NCBI GenBank assembly: GCA_000503195.1
Contig: AYSC01000022.1
Location: 1-64,000, forward strand
Direction of reading: 5' to 3'
DNA: 64,000 nucleotides
DNA from: Blastomonas sp. CACIA14H2
GTDB lineage: Bacteria; Pseudomonadota; Alphaproteobacteria; Sphingomonadales; Sphingomonadaceae
A program made the translations under genes and the position numbers. Below the pieces are notes generated by a model. The model did not search any database. It was not told the origin of the DNA and saw only the letters and a list, made by a program, of their open reading frames with translations. Position 1 is the stretch's first letter. The number at the start of each line of letters is the position of its first letter. Positions 45,043 to 53,875 of this stretch are shown here, one piece after another.

Positions 45043-47403
45043 TCAAAAGGCGTAGCGCGCTATCACCTGGAAAACGGGACCAGCCTCTTCAGCTTCGAGT
45101 TCATATTCGTCGAAGCTGCGGTCGATCTGGTCCTGCACGGTGGTGAACTTGTTGAACACCTCGCGCTTCTTGCCGTTGAGCAGATTCGAGCCGACGGCGC
45201 GGATCGTGAAGCTCTTGCCGAAACGCTTTTCGATGAAGATTTCCAGATCGGCCCCATAGGTCGTGGTTACCTCCTCGCCGACGACGCGACCAAAGGCGCG
45301 GCCCTGCTTGCGATAAGTTGCACCAAAGGCTGCAGCAATTGACTTCACGTCCTGGATCGCACCAAAGTTGTAGACGAACTTCGACTGATCGTTGAATCGG
45401 CGATCACCAAAAATATCGGTAATCTCGCTGTCGAGATAGGACACGTTGCCGAAGATGCCAGTATCGGGCAGGCCCAGGAATCCAAGGTCGGTCGACATGT
45501 CGAATTCCACGCCATAGACCTTGCCGTCGCCAACGTTGCGCGGCTGGAACACGAACGTGCCTGCGCCCTCGGAACCAACAACGCCGGTATTGGTCAGCTC
45601 GATCAAGTTCTGCACATCGCGATAGAAGAAATTGATGCCGACGATCCCCCCGCGCCCGATGCGCCGCTCATAGCCCAGATCGAAGCCCCATGCGGTTTCC
45701 GGATCGAGTTGCGGATTGCCCAGCAGATCGTTGTCGCCGAGTTCCGCCTCGAGCAAGGCAGGCGAAATGAAGTTGAACTCGGGACGGCGATTGGTGCGCG
45801 CCACCGAACCGATGATCCGGTCACGATCGGTAATGTCGTATTTGAACGAGGCCGAAGGCAACAGCTTTTCATAGTCATTGCCCTGCACACCTGCCGCGGG
45901 CACTGTCGCGTCGATGTTGTTGAGATCGGTGGTCTCATAACGCAGACCGGCTTCCCACGAGAAGCCGCCATGGCGGCCTTCCACCAGCGCAAAGCCGTCG
46001 ATGCGCCGTTCCTCGATCGTGTTCACGCTACCGGGTTCGGGGGCGAGCGCACCAAAGGCGGTATTCAGTTCAGTCGGGTTGCGCTGAAACTGGTTCCAGT
46101 TGCGCGCCGCAGCAACGTTGAAGCGATTGCGTACGGTCAGGATTGCAGTATCGCGGTCCTTGTCCTGGTAGAAGCCGCCGAATACCAGCTTGATTTCGTC
46201 GCCGAGATCGACCGCGTGCTCCAGCTTCACCGTGAATTCGCTATCGTCGATATCGACCGTGGTGAGGTCGCCAGTGAAACGCGGCGTGGCACGGTCGAAG
46301 TCGATCTCGAATTCGGTTTCGCGCTGCTTGTCGGTGAAATTGGCATAGCCGATGCGCAGCGAGGTTTTCCCGGCTGACCATTCATGCGAGAGCTTGCCGT
46401 CGATCGTGTAGTTTTCCTGATCGATCTCGTTCACATTGGCATTGTCGGTCAGCAGGTTTCCGCTCGCCGCGCCGTTGCGCACTGGGCCGTTGATGGCGGT
46501 CGGGCTGTTATATTCGTAGCTGCGCTCGTCCTCGGTGCGGTCGGTGCGCACATAGAATCCGCGGATCTGGATGTTCGTGTCGCCACCGTCGATCTCGTAG
46601 GTCGCGTTGACCGAGTAATCCTTGCCATCACGCGTATCCGTCTGATCTTCGCGGTTGTCGAAATCGTCGGTCGCGAAATTGGGATTGTTTTCGGGCGAAT
46701 CGCTGTAACGCAGGCTCGATTTCAGCTTGGGGTTGTGGCGCCCCTGGAAATTGCCGCCGATCAGCAGACGGCCCGGGCCGACCTTGCCGCCGAAGACCGC
46801 GCCGAAGCTGGGCTCGAACTCCTCGTCGTCATAATAGAGCGCGCCGCCGCGGACATAGCCGCCGTCAAGCTGATAGCCATCGCGCAACACGATGTTGAGC
46901 GAGCCCGCAACCGCATCACCGGTGCGGCGTGCTGAGTTGGAGCGTACGATTTCCACCCGCGAGATCAGTTCGGCGGGAATGCGATCAAGGAAGAACGAAC
47001 GGTCGGCCTGGCCGCCGGGAACGCGCTCACCGTTGATCAGGATCTGGGTATAACCGGGCGGCAGGCCGCGAAGACGCGGGCCATCGCTTTCGATCACATC
47101 AGAGAGAAAGGTCACCGAAGGCACGCGCTTGAGCGCATCGCCTGCGGTGAGCGGCTCGAAGCGCTGAAAGTACTCGGTGCCATATTCGAGCACAGGCTCC
47201 GCGCCATCGACCCGGTTGCGATAGCCGATCTGGCCCTGCACCACGATGTCCTGCGACGTAGTGATCGTCTGCTCGCCGTCGCGCGGTTGTTCCTCGGCGA
47301 CTGTGTCCTGCGCCAAAGCGAGTGCAGGAAGCATGGCCAGCCCGGCAATGCCGGTGAGCAGCGCACAACGGGTCGCGCGGTTGAAACCGAAAATAATTGT
47401 CAT
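45043..47403 (-). CDS. TonB-dependent receptor of phytate locus type (786 aa)
   Basis: An outer-membrane receptor with a signal peptide (residues 1-28, ending ALALAQ). An IVVQGQIGYRNRVDG segment is the likely TonB box and N-terminal edge. The plug holds VPSVTFLSDVIESDGPRLRGLPPGYTQILINGERVPGG, and the barrel ends in ARYAF. The GYTQILINGERVPGG and NSARRTGDAVAGSLNIVL pattern is that of receptors found beside beta-propeller phytases and 3-phytase genes. It is divergent from such a phytase at 47594, with a palindrome between them. Likely ligand is phytate or its lower phosphates; this is inference from context. Confidence 0.9.
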   Translation of the reverse strand: MTIIFGFNRATRCALLTGIAGLAMLPALALAQDTVAEEQPRDGEQTITTSQDIVVQGQIGYRNRVDGAEPVLEYGTEYFQRFEPLTAGDALKRVPSVTFLSDVIESDGPRLRGLPPGYTQILINGERVPGGQADRSFFLDRIPAELISRVEIVRSNSARRTGDAVAGSLNIVLRDGYQLDGGYVRGGALYYDDEEFEPSFGAVFGGKVGPGRLLIGGNFQGRHNPKLKSSLRYSDSPENNPNFATDDFDNREDQTDTRDGKDYSVNATYEIDGGDTNIQIRGFYVRTDRTEDERSYEYNSPTAINGPVRNGAASGNLLTDNANVNEIDQENYTIDGKLSHEWSAGKTSLRIGYANFTDKQRETEFEIDFDRATPRFTGDLTTVDIDDSEFTVKLEHAVDLGDEIKLVFGGFYQDKDRDTAILTVRNRFNVAAARNWNQFQRNPTELNTAFGALAPEPGSVNTIEERRIDGFALVEGRHGGFSWEAGLRYETTDLNNIDATVPAAGVQGNDYEKLLPSASFKYDITDRDRIIGSVARTNRRPEFNFISPALLEAELGDNDLLGNPQLDPETAWGFDLGYERRIGRGGIVGINFFYRDVQNLIELTNTGVVGSEGAGTFVFQPRNVGDGKVYGVEFDMSTDLGFLGLPDTGIFGNVSYLDSEITDIFGDRRFNDQSKFVYNFGAIQDVKSIAAAFGATYRKQGRAFGRVVGEEVTTTYGADLEIFIEKRFGKSFTIRAVGSNLLNGKKREVFNKFTTVQDQIDRSFDEYELEAEEAGPVFQVIARYAF

Positions 47404-47478
47404 GGAATGACCCCCCGAATCAAACAGCCGGATCGACTGCGTTGAGCGCGCCGCTAACAGCGCTCCGAGACGGATGGA

Positions 47479-47537
47479 TGAAACCAAGGTTTCAGTTTTG
47501 GGTCACTTCTTGCACAAAACTGTCATCAATGCGCCAT
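47479..47537. promoter_or_regulatory. Palindrome and Pho-box-like half-site between receptor and phytase
   Basis: TGAAACC (47479-47485) and GGTTTCA (47488-47494) form a 7-base palindrome with a 2-base centre. CTGTCAT at 47520-47526 is a perfect Pho-box half-site; the repeat expected 11 bases later (47531-47537, GCGCCAT) matches 4 of 7. Both sites lie about 60-115 bases before the phytase ATG. Confidence 0.45.
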
Positions 47538-47593
47538 ATCGACGTGGCAGCGACCGCCGACCGCAGTTCGACTTCAAAAAAGGATTTCCCGTC

Positions 47594-48673
47594 ATGGCCG
47601 CTCGTTCTTCCGCCACCCTGTTCGGGGTGAGCCTTGTCGCCCTGCTGGCCGTTGCCTGCGCGCCCAAGGAAATCCCGCTCGAGGTGCGAATCGCCAATGC
47701 GCTGCCCGCGATCGATGTGCCCGCGACCGCCGAGACCGTTCCCGTCGGCACCGCCAATGCCGATGCGGCCGACGATCCGGCGATCTGGCGCAACCCGGCC
47801 AACCCCGCCGCCAGCCTGATCGTCGGCACCGACAAGAAGGCCGGGCTCTATGTCTATGGCATGGACGGCAAGGTGCGCGGATCGTCGCTGACCGGGCGAT
47901 ATAACAACGTGACGCTGTTCGCCGGCGAGCATGGCATCGTGGTCATCGCCAGCGACCGCACCGATCCGGTCCATTCCAAGCTCGCCCTGTTCCTGCTCGA
48001 TCCTGTGACCGGTTCACTGTCATCGCTGGCGAGCGTGCCGAGCGGCATGGGCGAAGGCTATGGCGTGTGCGTCGCCCCTGCCCCGCGCATCGCGATGGTC
48101 GGCGCGCCCGATGCGATGACCGCCTATGCCGCGATCAAGGACGGCACCGTCCGCGAGATCCGGATCACGCACAAGGACGGAAAGGTCGAGCACAGCGCCG
48201 GTGCGACCTGGAAGCTCAATAGCCAGATCGAGGGCTGCGTGGTCGATCCCGCCACAGGCGCGCTCTATGTCGGCGAGGAGGATGTCGGCATCTGGAAGAT
48301 CGACCCCGCGCGCCCCGAGGCCGCGCCGGTGCTGTTCGCCGCCGCCGATGGCAAGCAAATGGTCGCCGATGTCGAGGGCCTGGCGCTCGCCACCCGCGAG
48401 GGCGCGAGCAGCCTGCTCGTCGCCTCGAGCCAGGGTGACAATGCCTATGCCGTGTTCGACACCGCGACGGGCACGCTGGTCGGCCGCTTCCGAATCAACG
48501 GCGGCGCACTCGACGGCACATCGGAGACCGACGGGATCGAGCTCGCGGTCGGCGATTACGGCCCCGGTTTCGAGCAGGGGCTGTTCATCGCCCAGGACGG
48601 CGACAATGGCGGCGGCACGCAGAATTTCAAGCTGGTGAGCTGGGGCGCGATCCTCGCCGCGCTCGGTCTTTAA
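47594..48673 (+). CDS. Beta-propeller phytase, lipoprotein
   Basis: A 359-residue phosphatase that releases phosphate from phytate. The N-terminus is a lipoprotein signal ([17 protein letters not shown], lipobox VAC at residues 20-22). The mature part shows the Ca-binding propeller signatures [66 protein letters not shown] and SETDGIELA. So it is probably anchored in the outer membrane. The ATG at 47594 has AGGA about 9 bases upstream. It overlaps queF by 4 bases at the 3' end. A Pho-box-like site upstream suggests phosphate control. Confidence 0.93.
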   Translation: MAARSSATLFGVSLVALLAVACAPKEIPLEVRIANALPAIDVPATAETVPVGTANADAADDPAIWRNPANPAASLIVGTDKKAGLYVYGMDGKVRGSSLTGRYNNVTLFAGEHGIVVIASDRTDPVHSKLALFLLDPVTGSLSSLASVPSGMGEGYGVCVAPAPRIAMVGAPDAMTAYAAIKDGTVREIRITHKDGKVEHSAGATWKLNSQIEGCVVDPATGALYVGEEDVGIWKIDPARPEAAPVLFAAADGKQMVADVEGLALATREGASSLLVASSQGDNAYAVFDTATGTLVGRFRINGGALDGTSETDGIELAVGDYGPGFEQGLFIAQDGDNGGGTQNFKLVSWGAILAALGL

Positions 48674-49128
48674 CCCCGCCCGCGATAACCCGGAACGTCC
48701 TGCGGCGGCAGCCACAGCCCCGCAGGCGGTTCGCCCGACTGCCAGAACACGTCGATCGGAATGCCGCCGCGCGGATACCAGTATCCGCCGATGCGCAGCC
48801 AGTGCGGCTGCATCTCCTCGAACATCCGCTCGGCAATGCCGACGGTGCAATCCTCGTGGAAAGCCTGATGGTTGCGGAAGCTGCCCAGGAAGAGTTTCAG
48901 CGACTTGGATTCGACCATCACCTTGTCGGGCGCATAGTCGATGACCAGATGCGCGAAATCGGGCTGGCCGGTCACCGGGCAGAGCGAGGTGAACTCGGGC
49001 GCGGTAAAGCGCACCAAATACGGCCTGCCGGGGCGGGGATTGGGCACATAGTCCAGCACCGCCGCTTCGGGCGAGGTCGGCATGGGGCTGTCTTTGCCCA
49101 GAAAGCGTGTTTGGGGTTGATCGGTCAT
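48670..49128 (-). CDS. queF: NADPH-dependent 7-cyano-7-deazaguanine reductase (preQ1 synthase)
   Basis: Reduces preQ0 to preQ1 in queuosine synthesis. The 152-residue single-domain form has the catalytic Cys in [15 protein letters not shown], with [22 protein letters not shown] following, the QueF motif with Glu and His. The [17 protein letters not shown] segment ends the T-fold. I used the ATG at 49128; another ATG lies 3 codons upstream and neither has a clear ribosome site. It overlaps the convergent phytase stop by 4 bases. No other queuosine gene is near. Confidence 0.94.
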   Translation of the reverse strand: MTDQPQTRFLGKDSPMPTSPEAAVLDYVPNPRPGRPYLVRFTAPEFTSLCPVTGQPDFAHLVIDYAPDKVMVESKSLKLFLGSFRNHQAFHEDCTVGIAERMFEEMQPHWLRIGGYWYPRGGIPIDVFWQSGEPPAGLWLPPQDVPGYRGRG

Positions 49129-49294
49129 GCGCCTCATCTAATGCGGCACACGGCTGATGTCATCTCCCGCCCGCATTCAGCGCCGATTAAGCGCGCAGGT
49201 CGCGTGGCGGAGGCTTCAACTGGGGATGGTCAGCCTTTGTCGGACCGGTGGCAAGCGCACCGGCGGCACGAGCTATACGGAGAATTATGTCGGC

Positions 49295-50809
49295 ATGAAC
49301 GGTGACGGCCGCAAGACTATCGGGACGCTGTTGGCAGCCAGCCTGCTCGGGCTGAGTGCGCCTGGAAGCGCACAGGACAATCCGGGCAGCTTCAGCCTGC
49401 CGCCGGGTCCGCAACAGACCCCCCAGCCACCGTCCAATGTGCAGGGGCCGGTCGACGCCGAATCCACCCCGCCGCGCCGGACGGACGAACCCGCCGAACC
49501 CGCACCGCGTCCGCCGGTAACGACGATCGCGCCGACCCCGGTCCCGCGCCAGCAGTCGCCGCGCGCGCAGGAAACGCCGCGCCCGCGCCCCACCAGCCCG
49601 CGCCCGGCAGCGCAGGAACCGCAGGCCCAACCGCGTTCCCAGGCCCCCGCTGCGACGCCTGCCCCCGCCCCCGTTGCCAGCCCTGACAGCCCGGTCAGCT
49701 CCGATCAGCCGCTCGCCGAGGCGCCGGCGACCGAGGCTCCGGCCGCCGACGCTCTTCCCGTACCCGAACTGCCGGGTCTCGCCGAGCCCGATCCGGCGAC
49801 CACGCCCGAGACCGACCCGGCCACAGCCGAGGATGATGGCTCGATCTGGTGGTGGGCCGGTGCCGGGCTGATCGCGCTGGCGAGCCTGGTGTTCATGGGG
49901 ATGCGTTCGCGCAAGGCCAGGCCCGTGGTCGCCGCCGAAACCCCGGTGCATCTGCAGCCGGTCGAGACCGTCCCGACCCCGCCTCTGCGCCAGCAGCCGC
50001 CGGTGGCTGCACCTCCCGCCCCCGCGCCGCGCCCCGTCGCGCCCCAGCCGCAGCCGCAGCTGCAGCCGCAGACGGACCTGAAATTCGACGCTGCGCAGAT
50101 GGCGGGAAGCTGGCGCACTGCCGCCCCCACGCCACCGCCGCCTGCCCGGGCCCCTGTGATGGCCCCGCCGCCCGAACCGGAAGAGGCGGACATGGACGAG
50201 ATCCTGCCCGATTCGGCGCTCGCCGATTCCGCCGGTGGCGCGTCGGCTTCGCTCGGCGCTGCGCCGGGCGTGCCGCAGCGGCATCAATTGGGCGGCGAAA
50301 CCCCGGCCCCGGTCGTCCCGCGCCTGCTGCTCGACTATACGACGCTGGGCATCGACGTGACTTTGGTCAACGCGGTCGCGCGCTATCATCTCGGCATCAC
50401 CAACATGTCCGACATGTCCGTTAGCAACATCGCGCTGCACGGGGCGATCGTGCAGGCGCGCAAGGGCATGCCGCCGACAATTGACCCGATGCGCGGCGAC
50501 AGCCTGTTGCCGCATCTGCAGAAGATCGCCGATATCGAGCCCGGCAGCACCCAGCGCTGCGAGGGACAGATTCGCCTGCCGCTCGGCCAGATCGAGCCGA
50601 TCGCGATGCAGGGCCGCATGCTGTTCGTGCCGCTGGTGCATATCTGGATCGGCTATGACGGACCCGATGGCACACGCTATGCGGTCACCCAGTCGTTCGT
50701 GCTCGGCGAGGAGAGCAACCCGCCCGGCCCGCGCGTCGGCCCGCTGCGGCTCGATCTCGGGCCGCGCCGCTTCACCGCGATCGGCCAGCGACCGTTGCAG
50801 CCGGCGTAA
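49295..50809 (+). CDS. Hypothetical membrane protein with Pro-rich periplasmic segment
   Basis: A 504-residue protein of no family I recognise. A signal-like helix near 7-27 (IGTLLAASLLGLSAPGSA) is followed by a low-complexity Pro/Ala/Glu stretch (30-180), a membrane helix at about 190-210 (IWWWAGAGLIALASLVFMGM), another Pro-rich linker, and a conserved-looking globular domain from about 345 (LLLDYTTLGIDVTLVNAVARYHLGI) to the end. This layout suggests two anchors or a periplasmic linker with a cytoplasmic C-terminal domain. The start is uncertain: GGAG lies 12 bases upstream. Single gene, 89 bases before the S10 peptidase gene. Confidence 0.68.
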   Translation: MNGDGRKTIGTLLAASLLGLSAPGSAQDNPGSFSLPPGPQQTPQPPSNVQGPVDAESTPPRRTDEPAEPAPRPPVTTIAPTPVPRQQSPRAQETPRPRPTSPRPAAQEPQAQPRSQAPAATPAPAPVASPDSPVSSDQPLAEAPATEAPAADALPVPELPGLAEPDPATTPETDPATAEDDGSIWWWAGAGLIALASLVFMGMRSRKARPVVAAETPVHLQPVETVPTPPLRQQPPVAAPPAPAPRPVAPQPQPQLQPQTDLKFDAAQMAGSWRTAAPTPPPPARAPVMAPPPEPEEADMDEILPDSALADSAGGASASLGAAPGVPQRHQLGGETPAPVVPRLLLDYTTLGIDVTLVNAVARYHLGITNMSDMSVSNIALHGAIVQARKGMPPTIDPMRGDSLLPHLQKIADIEPGSTQRCEGQIRLPLGQIEPIAMQGRMLFVPLVHIWIGYDGPDGTRYAVTQSFVLGEESNPPGPRVGPLRLDLGPRRFTAIGQRPLQPA

Positions 50810-50898
50810 GGCAAGGCTGCTTGCCAAGCATGGGGCGATCATGCCAATCAGCTGAAACGTATACGGAATAATGATTCCGCGCTGAGAGGGTCCCCAAC

Positions 50899-52416
50899 AT
50901 GCTGAACCGCTTCGCTTCGTCCGCCCTGGCCCTGTGCCTGTGCTTGTCGCCCGTTCCGCTCGCCGCGCAGGATAGCGGGAAAGCGGCGGAAAAGGCCGCC
51001 GCCGCCAAGGTCGAACCGATGGTGGCGGTGACGAAGCACAGCGGCACGTTCGGCGGGCAGCGCGTCGCCTATACCGCGACCGCGAGCGACACGTTCCTCA
51101 AGGACGACAAGGGCAATCCGCGCGCGCGCATCTTCTCGGTCAGCTATGTCAAGGACGCGCCCGAGCCGAACCGCCCGGTTACCTTCCTGTTCAACGGCGG
51201 CCCCGGATCGGGCTCGCTCTGGCTGCACATGGGCGCGTTCGGCCCCAAGCGCGTCGCCATCCCCAATGACGGCCGCGACGATGGCGCGCCGCCCTATCGG
51301 CTGATTGACAATCCCGACAGCCTGCTCGACGTCACCGACATCGTGTTCATCGATCCGGTCGGCACCGGCTTTTCGACCGCGCTCGGCGACACCGACCCCA
51401 AGGAATTCTGGGGTGTCACCAAGGACGCCAAATCGGTCGCGCAGTTCATCCGCCAGTGGCTCAGCGACAATGGCCGCTGGAACGCTCCCAAGTTCCTGGG
51501 CGGCGAAAGCTATGGCACCACCCGCACCGCCGCCGTCGCCAACGAACTGGAGGGCACGTATAACGACGTATCGCTCAATGGCCTGCTGCTGATCTCGACC
51601 ATTCTCGATTTCGGCGCGCAGGCCGAGGTTCCCGGCAACGAGATGCCCTATGTGCTGATGGTGCCGAGCATGGCGGTGACCGCGCTTTACCACGGCAAGA
51701 CCACCCCCGCCGCCTTTGGCCCCGGCCCCGATGCGCTGGCGCAGGAGGCGCGCGCCTTTGCCACCAACGAATATCTGCCCGCCTTGATGAAGGGCAGCGC
51801 GCTGGTCGGCGAGGAGCGCGCCCGCATCCGCGCCAAGCTCGCGCGCTATACCGGGCTGTCGGAACAGTATCTGGAAAATGCCGATCTGCGCGTGACGCCG
51901 GGCCGTTTTTACAAGGAGCTGCTGCGCGATCGCGGTCTGGTCGTCGGCCGGCTCGACGCGCGCTATACCGGCAAGGATTATGACAATGCCGGCGAAGAGC
52001 CAGACAACGATCCCAGCTTCTACGGCATCGACGGCAGCTATACCGCCGCGCTCAACGCCTATGTGCGGCAGGAGCTGAAGTTCAGCCCCGAGCGGCAATA
52101 TGTCACCATCGGCGGCGTGCGCGACTGGGACTGGGACCTACCCGGCAATGGCGGCGAATCGCGCTATTACAAGAATGTCGCGCCCTATATCGGCCGCGCG
52201 CTGCGCGAGAATAGCGGCCTGCGCGTGCTCGTCGCCCAGGGCTGGTACGATTTCGCGACGCCGTTCTTTGGCGCGGAATATTCGCTCACCCGCACCGGCA
52301 TCCCCACCGACCGCATCGAATATACCCGCTATGACGCCGGGCACATGATGTACGTGAACGAGACCGACCTCAGCAAATTGTCGCGCGATATCCGCGGGTT
52401 TATCGGGCGGCGGTGA
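50899..52416 (+). CDS. Secreted S10 serine carboxypeptidase family protein
   Basis: A 505-residue exported alpha/beta-hydrolase peptidase. The signal peptide (FASSALALCLCLSPVPLAAQ) is cut near residue 25. The catalytic parts are VTFLFNGGPGSGSLWLHMGAFGPK, FLGGESYGTTRTAAVANEL (nucleophile Ser), DFATPFFGAEY (Asp) and DAGHMMYVNETD (His), as in the bacterial S10 group. AGAGGG stands near the ATG. It would remove C-terminal residues from peptides in the periplasm. With the S9, M24 and DUF885 genes it fits a peptide-feeding lifestyle. Confidence 0.92.
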   Translation: MLNRFASSALALCLCLSPVPLAAQDSGKAAEKAAAAKVEPMVAVTKHSGTFGGQRVAYTATASDTFLKDDKGNPRARIFSVSYVKDAPEPNRPVTFLFNGGPGSGSLWLHMGAFGPKRVAIPNDGRDDGAPPYRLIDNPDSLLDVTDIVFIDPVGTGFSTALGDTDPKEFWGVTKDAKSVAQFIRQWLSDNGRWNAPKFLGGESYGTTRTAAVANELEGTYNDVSLNGLLLISTILDFGAQAEVPGNEMPYVLMVPSMAVTALYHGKTTPAAFGPGPDALAQEARAFATNEYLPALMKGSALVGEERARIRAKLARYTGLSEQYLENADLRVTPGRFYKELLRDRGLVVGRLDARYTGKDYDNAGEEPDNDPSFYGIDGSYTAALNAYVRQELKFSPERQYVTIGGVRDWDWDLPGNGGESRYYKNVAPYIGRALRENSGLRVLVAQGWYDFATPFFGAEYSLTRTGIPTDRIEYTRYDAGHMMYVNETDLSKLSRDIRGFIGRR

Positions 52417-52580
52417 ACGGGCGCGCGAGGGCGGTCGACGGCTTCGCGGAAGTGGGGCGTTGGGGAAATTGGCGCGCGTCTTTGCGACCGCTTTCAGCAT
52501 TCGCGGTTGGAACGTCCAATGACTGAAATTGGGTGGTTTGCTGCCATTGCAGCCACGGTGGATGGCCCTATGATCTGCTC

Positions 52581-52946
52581 ATGAGCACTTTGCCTACCAG
52601 CGTTGGACTTGGCGGGGACGGTGACGAGATCGTCGCCATCGACGACGTTGAACGCGCCTTCGGGGTCAAGCTTGATAAGGCCCACGCGGCACAATGGCAC
52701 ACCGCTGGCGACGTGTTCGCATCGCTCTGCCAAGCGCTGCCTGCCGACCATGTTGACGACGACCTATGGTCGCGCTTCACTCAGGTTTTGACAGACCAAA
52801 CCGACGTTGACCCTAAGTCTATTGAGAAGGAAAGCCCGTTGCTGTCGCAGTCACGGCTTTGGGTAAAAGTCGCTAACGCATCAGCAGTGGTTTGGATCGC
52901 CGTGGCCGGAGTGATGTTGGCCCTCTTAGGGTGGGCGCTGCTTTAG
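52581..52946 (+). CDS. Small ACP-like tail-anchored hypothetical protein
   Basis: A 121-residue protein. Residues 12-88 look like a short acyl-carrier-like helical fold (DGDEIVAIDDVERAFGVKL, TAGDVFASLCQAL, WSRFTQVLTDQTDVDPKSIEKES), but no DSL phosphopantetheine serine motif is seen. Residues 99-121 form one C-terminal membrane helix (ASAVVWIAVAGVMLALLGWALL). The ribosome site is poor. Base use is less GC-rich than the neighbours, with TTG, GTT and CTT codons, so recent arrival is possible. It stands alone between the S10 and ArsC-family genes. Confidence 0.6.
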   Translation: MSTLPTSVGLGGDGDEIVAIDDVERAFGVKLDKAHAAQWHTAGDVFASLCQALPADHVDDDLWSRFTQVLTDQTDVDPKSIEKESPLLSQSRLWVKVANASAVVWIAVAGVMLALLGWALL

Positions 52947-53083
52947 CACGACGATGTCCGCTCAGGGGTCGGTTACGGAAGGTCCGCTTTTTTGACGATG
53001 GCGGCAAAAGCTGCCATCGAAAGGCCCTATGGGATTGGCGAAAAACGCTATCCCGCCAAGCCTGCACAACACCAGAGGAATCC

Positions 53084-53434
53084 ATGACCGCGATCACCAT
53101 CCACGGTATCCCCAATTGCGACACGATGAAGAAGGCGCGGACCTGGCTGGAGGGTCGGGGCATTGCCCATGACTTTCACGACTACAAGAAGGCCGGGATC
53201 AGCGCGGAGAAGCTGGATGCCTGGGCCGATGCGGTCGGCTGGGAGGTACTGCTCAACAAGGCGGGGACCACCTTCCGCAAGCTGCCCGAGAGCGACAAGG
53301 AGGGGATCGACCGGGCGAAGGCTATCGCGCTGATGGTGGAGCAGCCTTCGCTGATCAAGCGCCCGGTGCTGGAATATCCGGGCGGCGTGCTGGTCGGCTT
53401 CAAGCCCGATGCCTGGGCGGCGGCGCTGGGCTGA
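53084..53434 (+). CDS. ArsC/Spx-family protein
   Basis: A 116-residue thioredoxin-fold protein of the arsenate reductase-like group. The N-terminal IHGIPNCDTMKKARTWLEGRG has a single Cys at residue 12 with CDTM in place of CxxC. The C-terminal KRPVLEYPGGVLVGF replaces the RPVV arsenate-binding loop but keeps RPVL. These resemble YffB/Spx-like proteins and are not proven arsenate reductases. AGAGGA precedes the ATG. Single gene. Confidence 0.85.
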   Translation: MTAITIHGIPNCDTMKKARTWLEGRGIAHDFHDYKKAGISAEKLDAWADAVGWEVLLNKAGTTFRKLPESDKEGIDRAKAIALMVEQPSLIKRPVLEYPGGVLVGFKPDAWAAALG

Positions 53435-53485
53435 GCCGGGCTGTCACATGCCTGTCAGCTTTGCGCCCTAACCGTTCTCGATAAA

Positions 53486-53564
53486 CGTTCTCCGGCGAAA
53501 GCCGGAGCCCAGGAGCGGCTATAGTGCAATCTCGCTCCTGGATTCCGGCTTTCGCCGGAAAACG
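53486..53564. repeat. Paired inverted repeat with nested hairpins (REP/MITE-like)
   Basis: Two 32-base arms (53486-53517 and 53533-53564) are inverted copies with three differences, separated by 15 bases. Each arm holds its own hairpin, TCCGGC/GCCGGA around GAAA or TTTC. The arrangement resembles a BIME/MITE and could fold into a long stem. It lies 26 bases before the DUF427 start. A single related unit is at 22-53. Confidence 0.75.
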
Positions 53565-53590
53565 GTGCGGTCAACCGAGGAGACCCGAAA

Positions 53591-53875
53591 ATGCCCAAGG
53601 CCATCTGGAACGGCACCGTCATTGCCGAGAGCGACGATACGGTCGTCGTCGAGCGCAACCATTATTTCCCGCGTGAGAGCGTGCGCGCCGATCTGCTGAC
53701 GCCCAGCGATACGACCAGCTTCTGCCCGTGGAAGGGCATCGCGAGCTATTATTCGCTTACGGTCGACGGCAAGACCAATACCGATGCGGTCTGGTATTAT
53801 CCCGAGCCCAAGGATGCGGCAAAGGAAATCCGCGACCGGCTCGCCTTCTGGAAGGGTGTCGAGGTCGTCGCGTGA
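53591..53875 (+). CDS. DUF427 domain-containing protein
   Basis: A 94-residue single-domain protein. The family consensus is visible as PKAIWNGTVIAESDDTVVVERNHYFPRESV, TSFCPWKGIASYYSLTVDG and AVWYYPEPKDAAKEIRDRLAFWKGVEV. The function of DUF427 is not firmly established. A GAGGAG-type ribosome site precedes it. Its stop TGA overlaps the GTG of the next gene (GTGA), so the two are coupled. Confidence 0.9.
   Translation: MPKAIWNGTVIAESDDTVVVERNHYFPRESVRADLLTPSDTTSFCPWKGIASYYSLTVDGKTNTDAVWYYPEPKDAAKEIRDRLAFWKGVEVVA

Noticed and set aside
53003-53024. GATGGCGGC/GCTGCCATC hairpin before the ArsC-family gene as a terminator
   Set aside because: No T-run follows and the stem is short; it may be chance in a GC-rich region.
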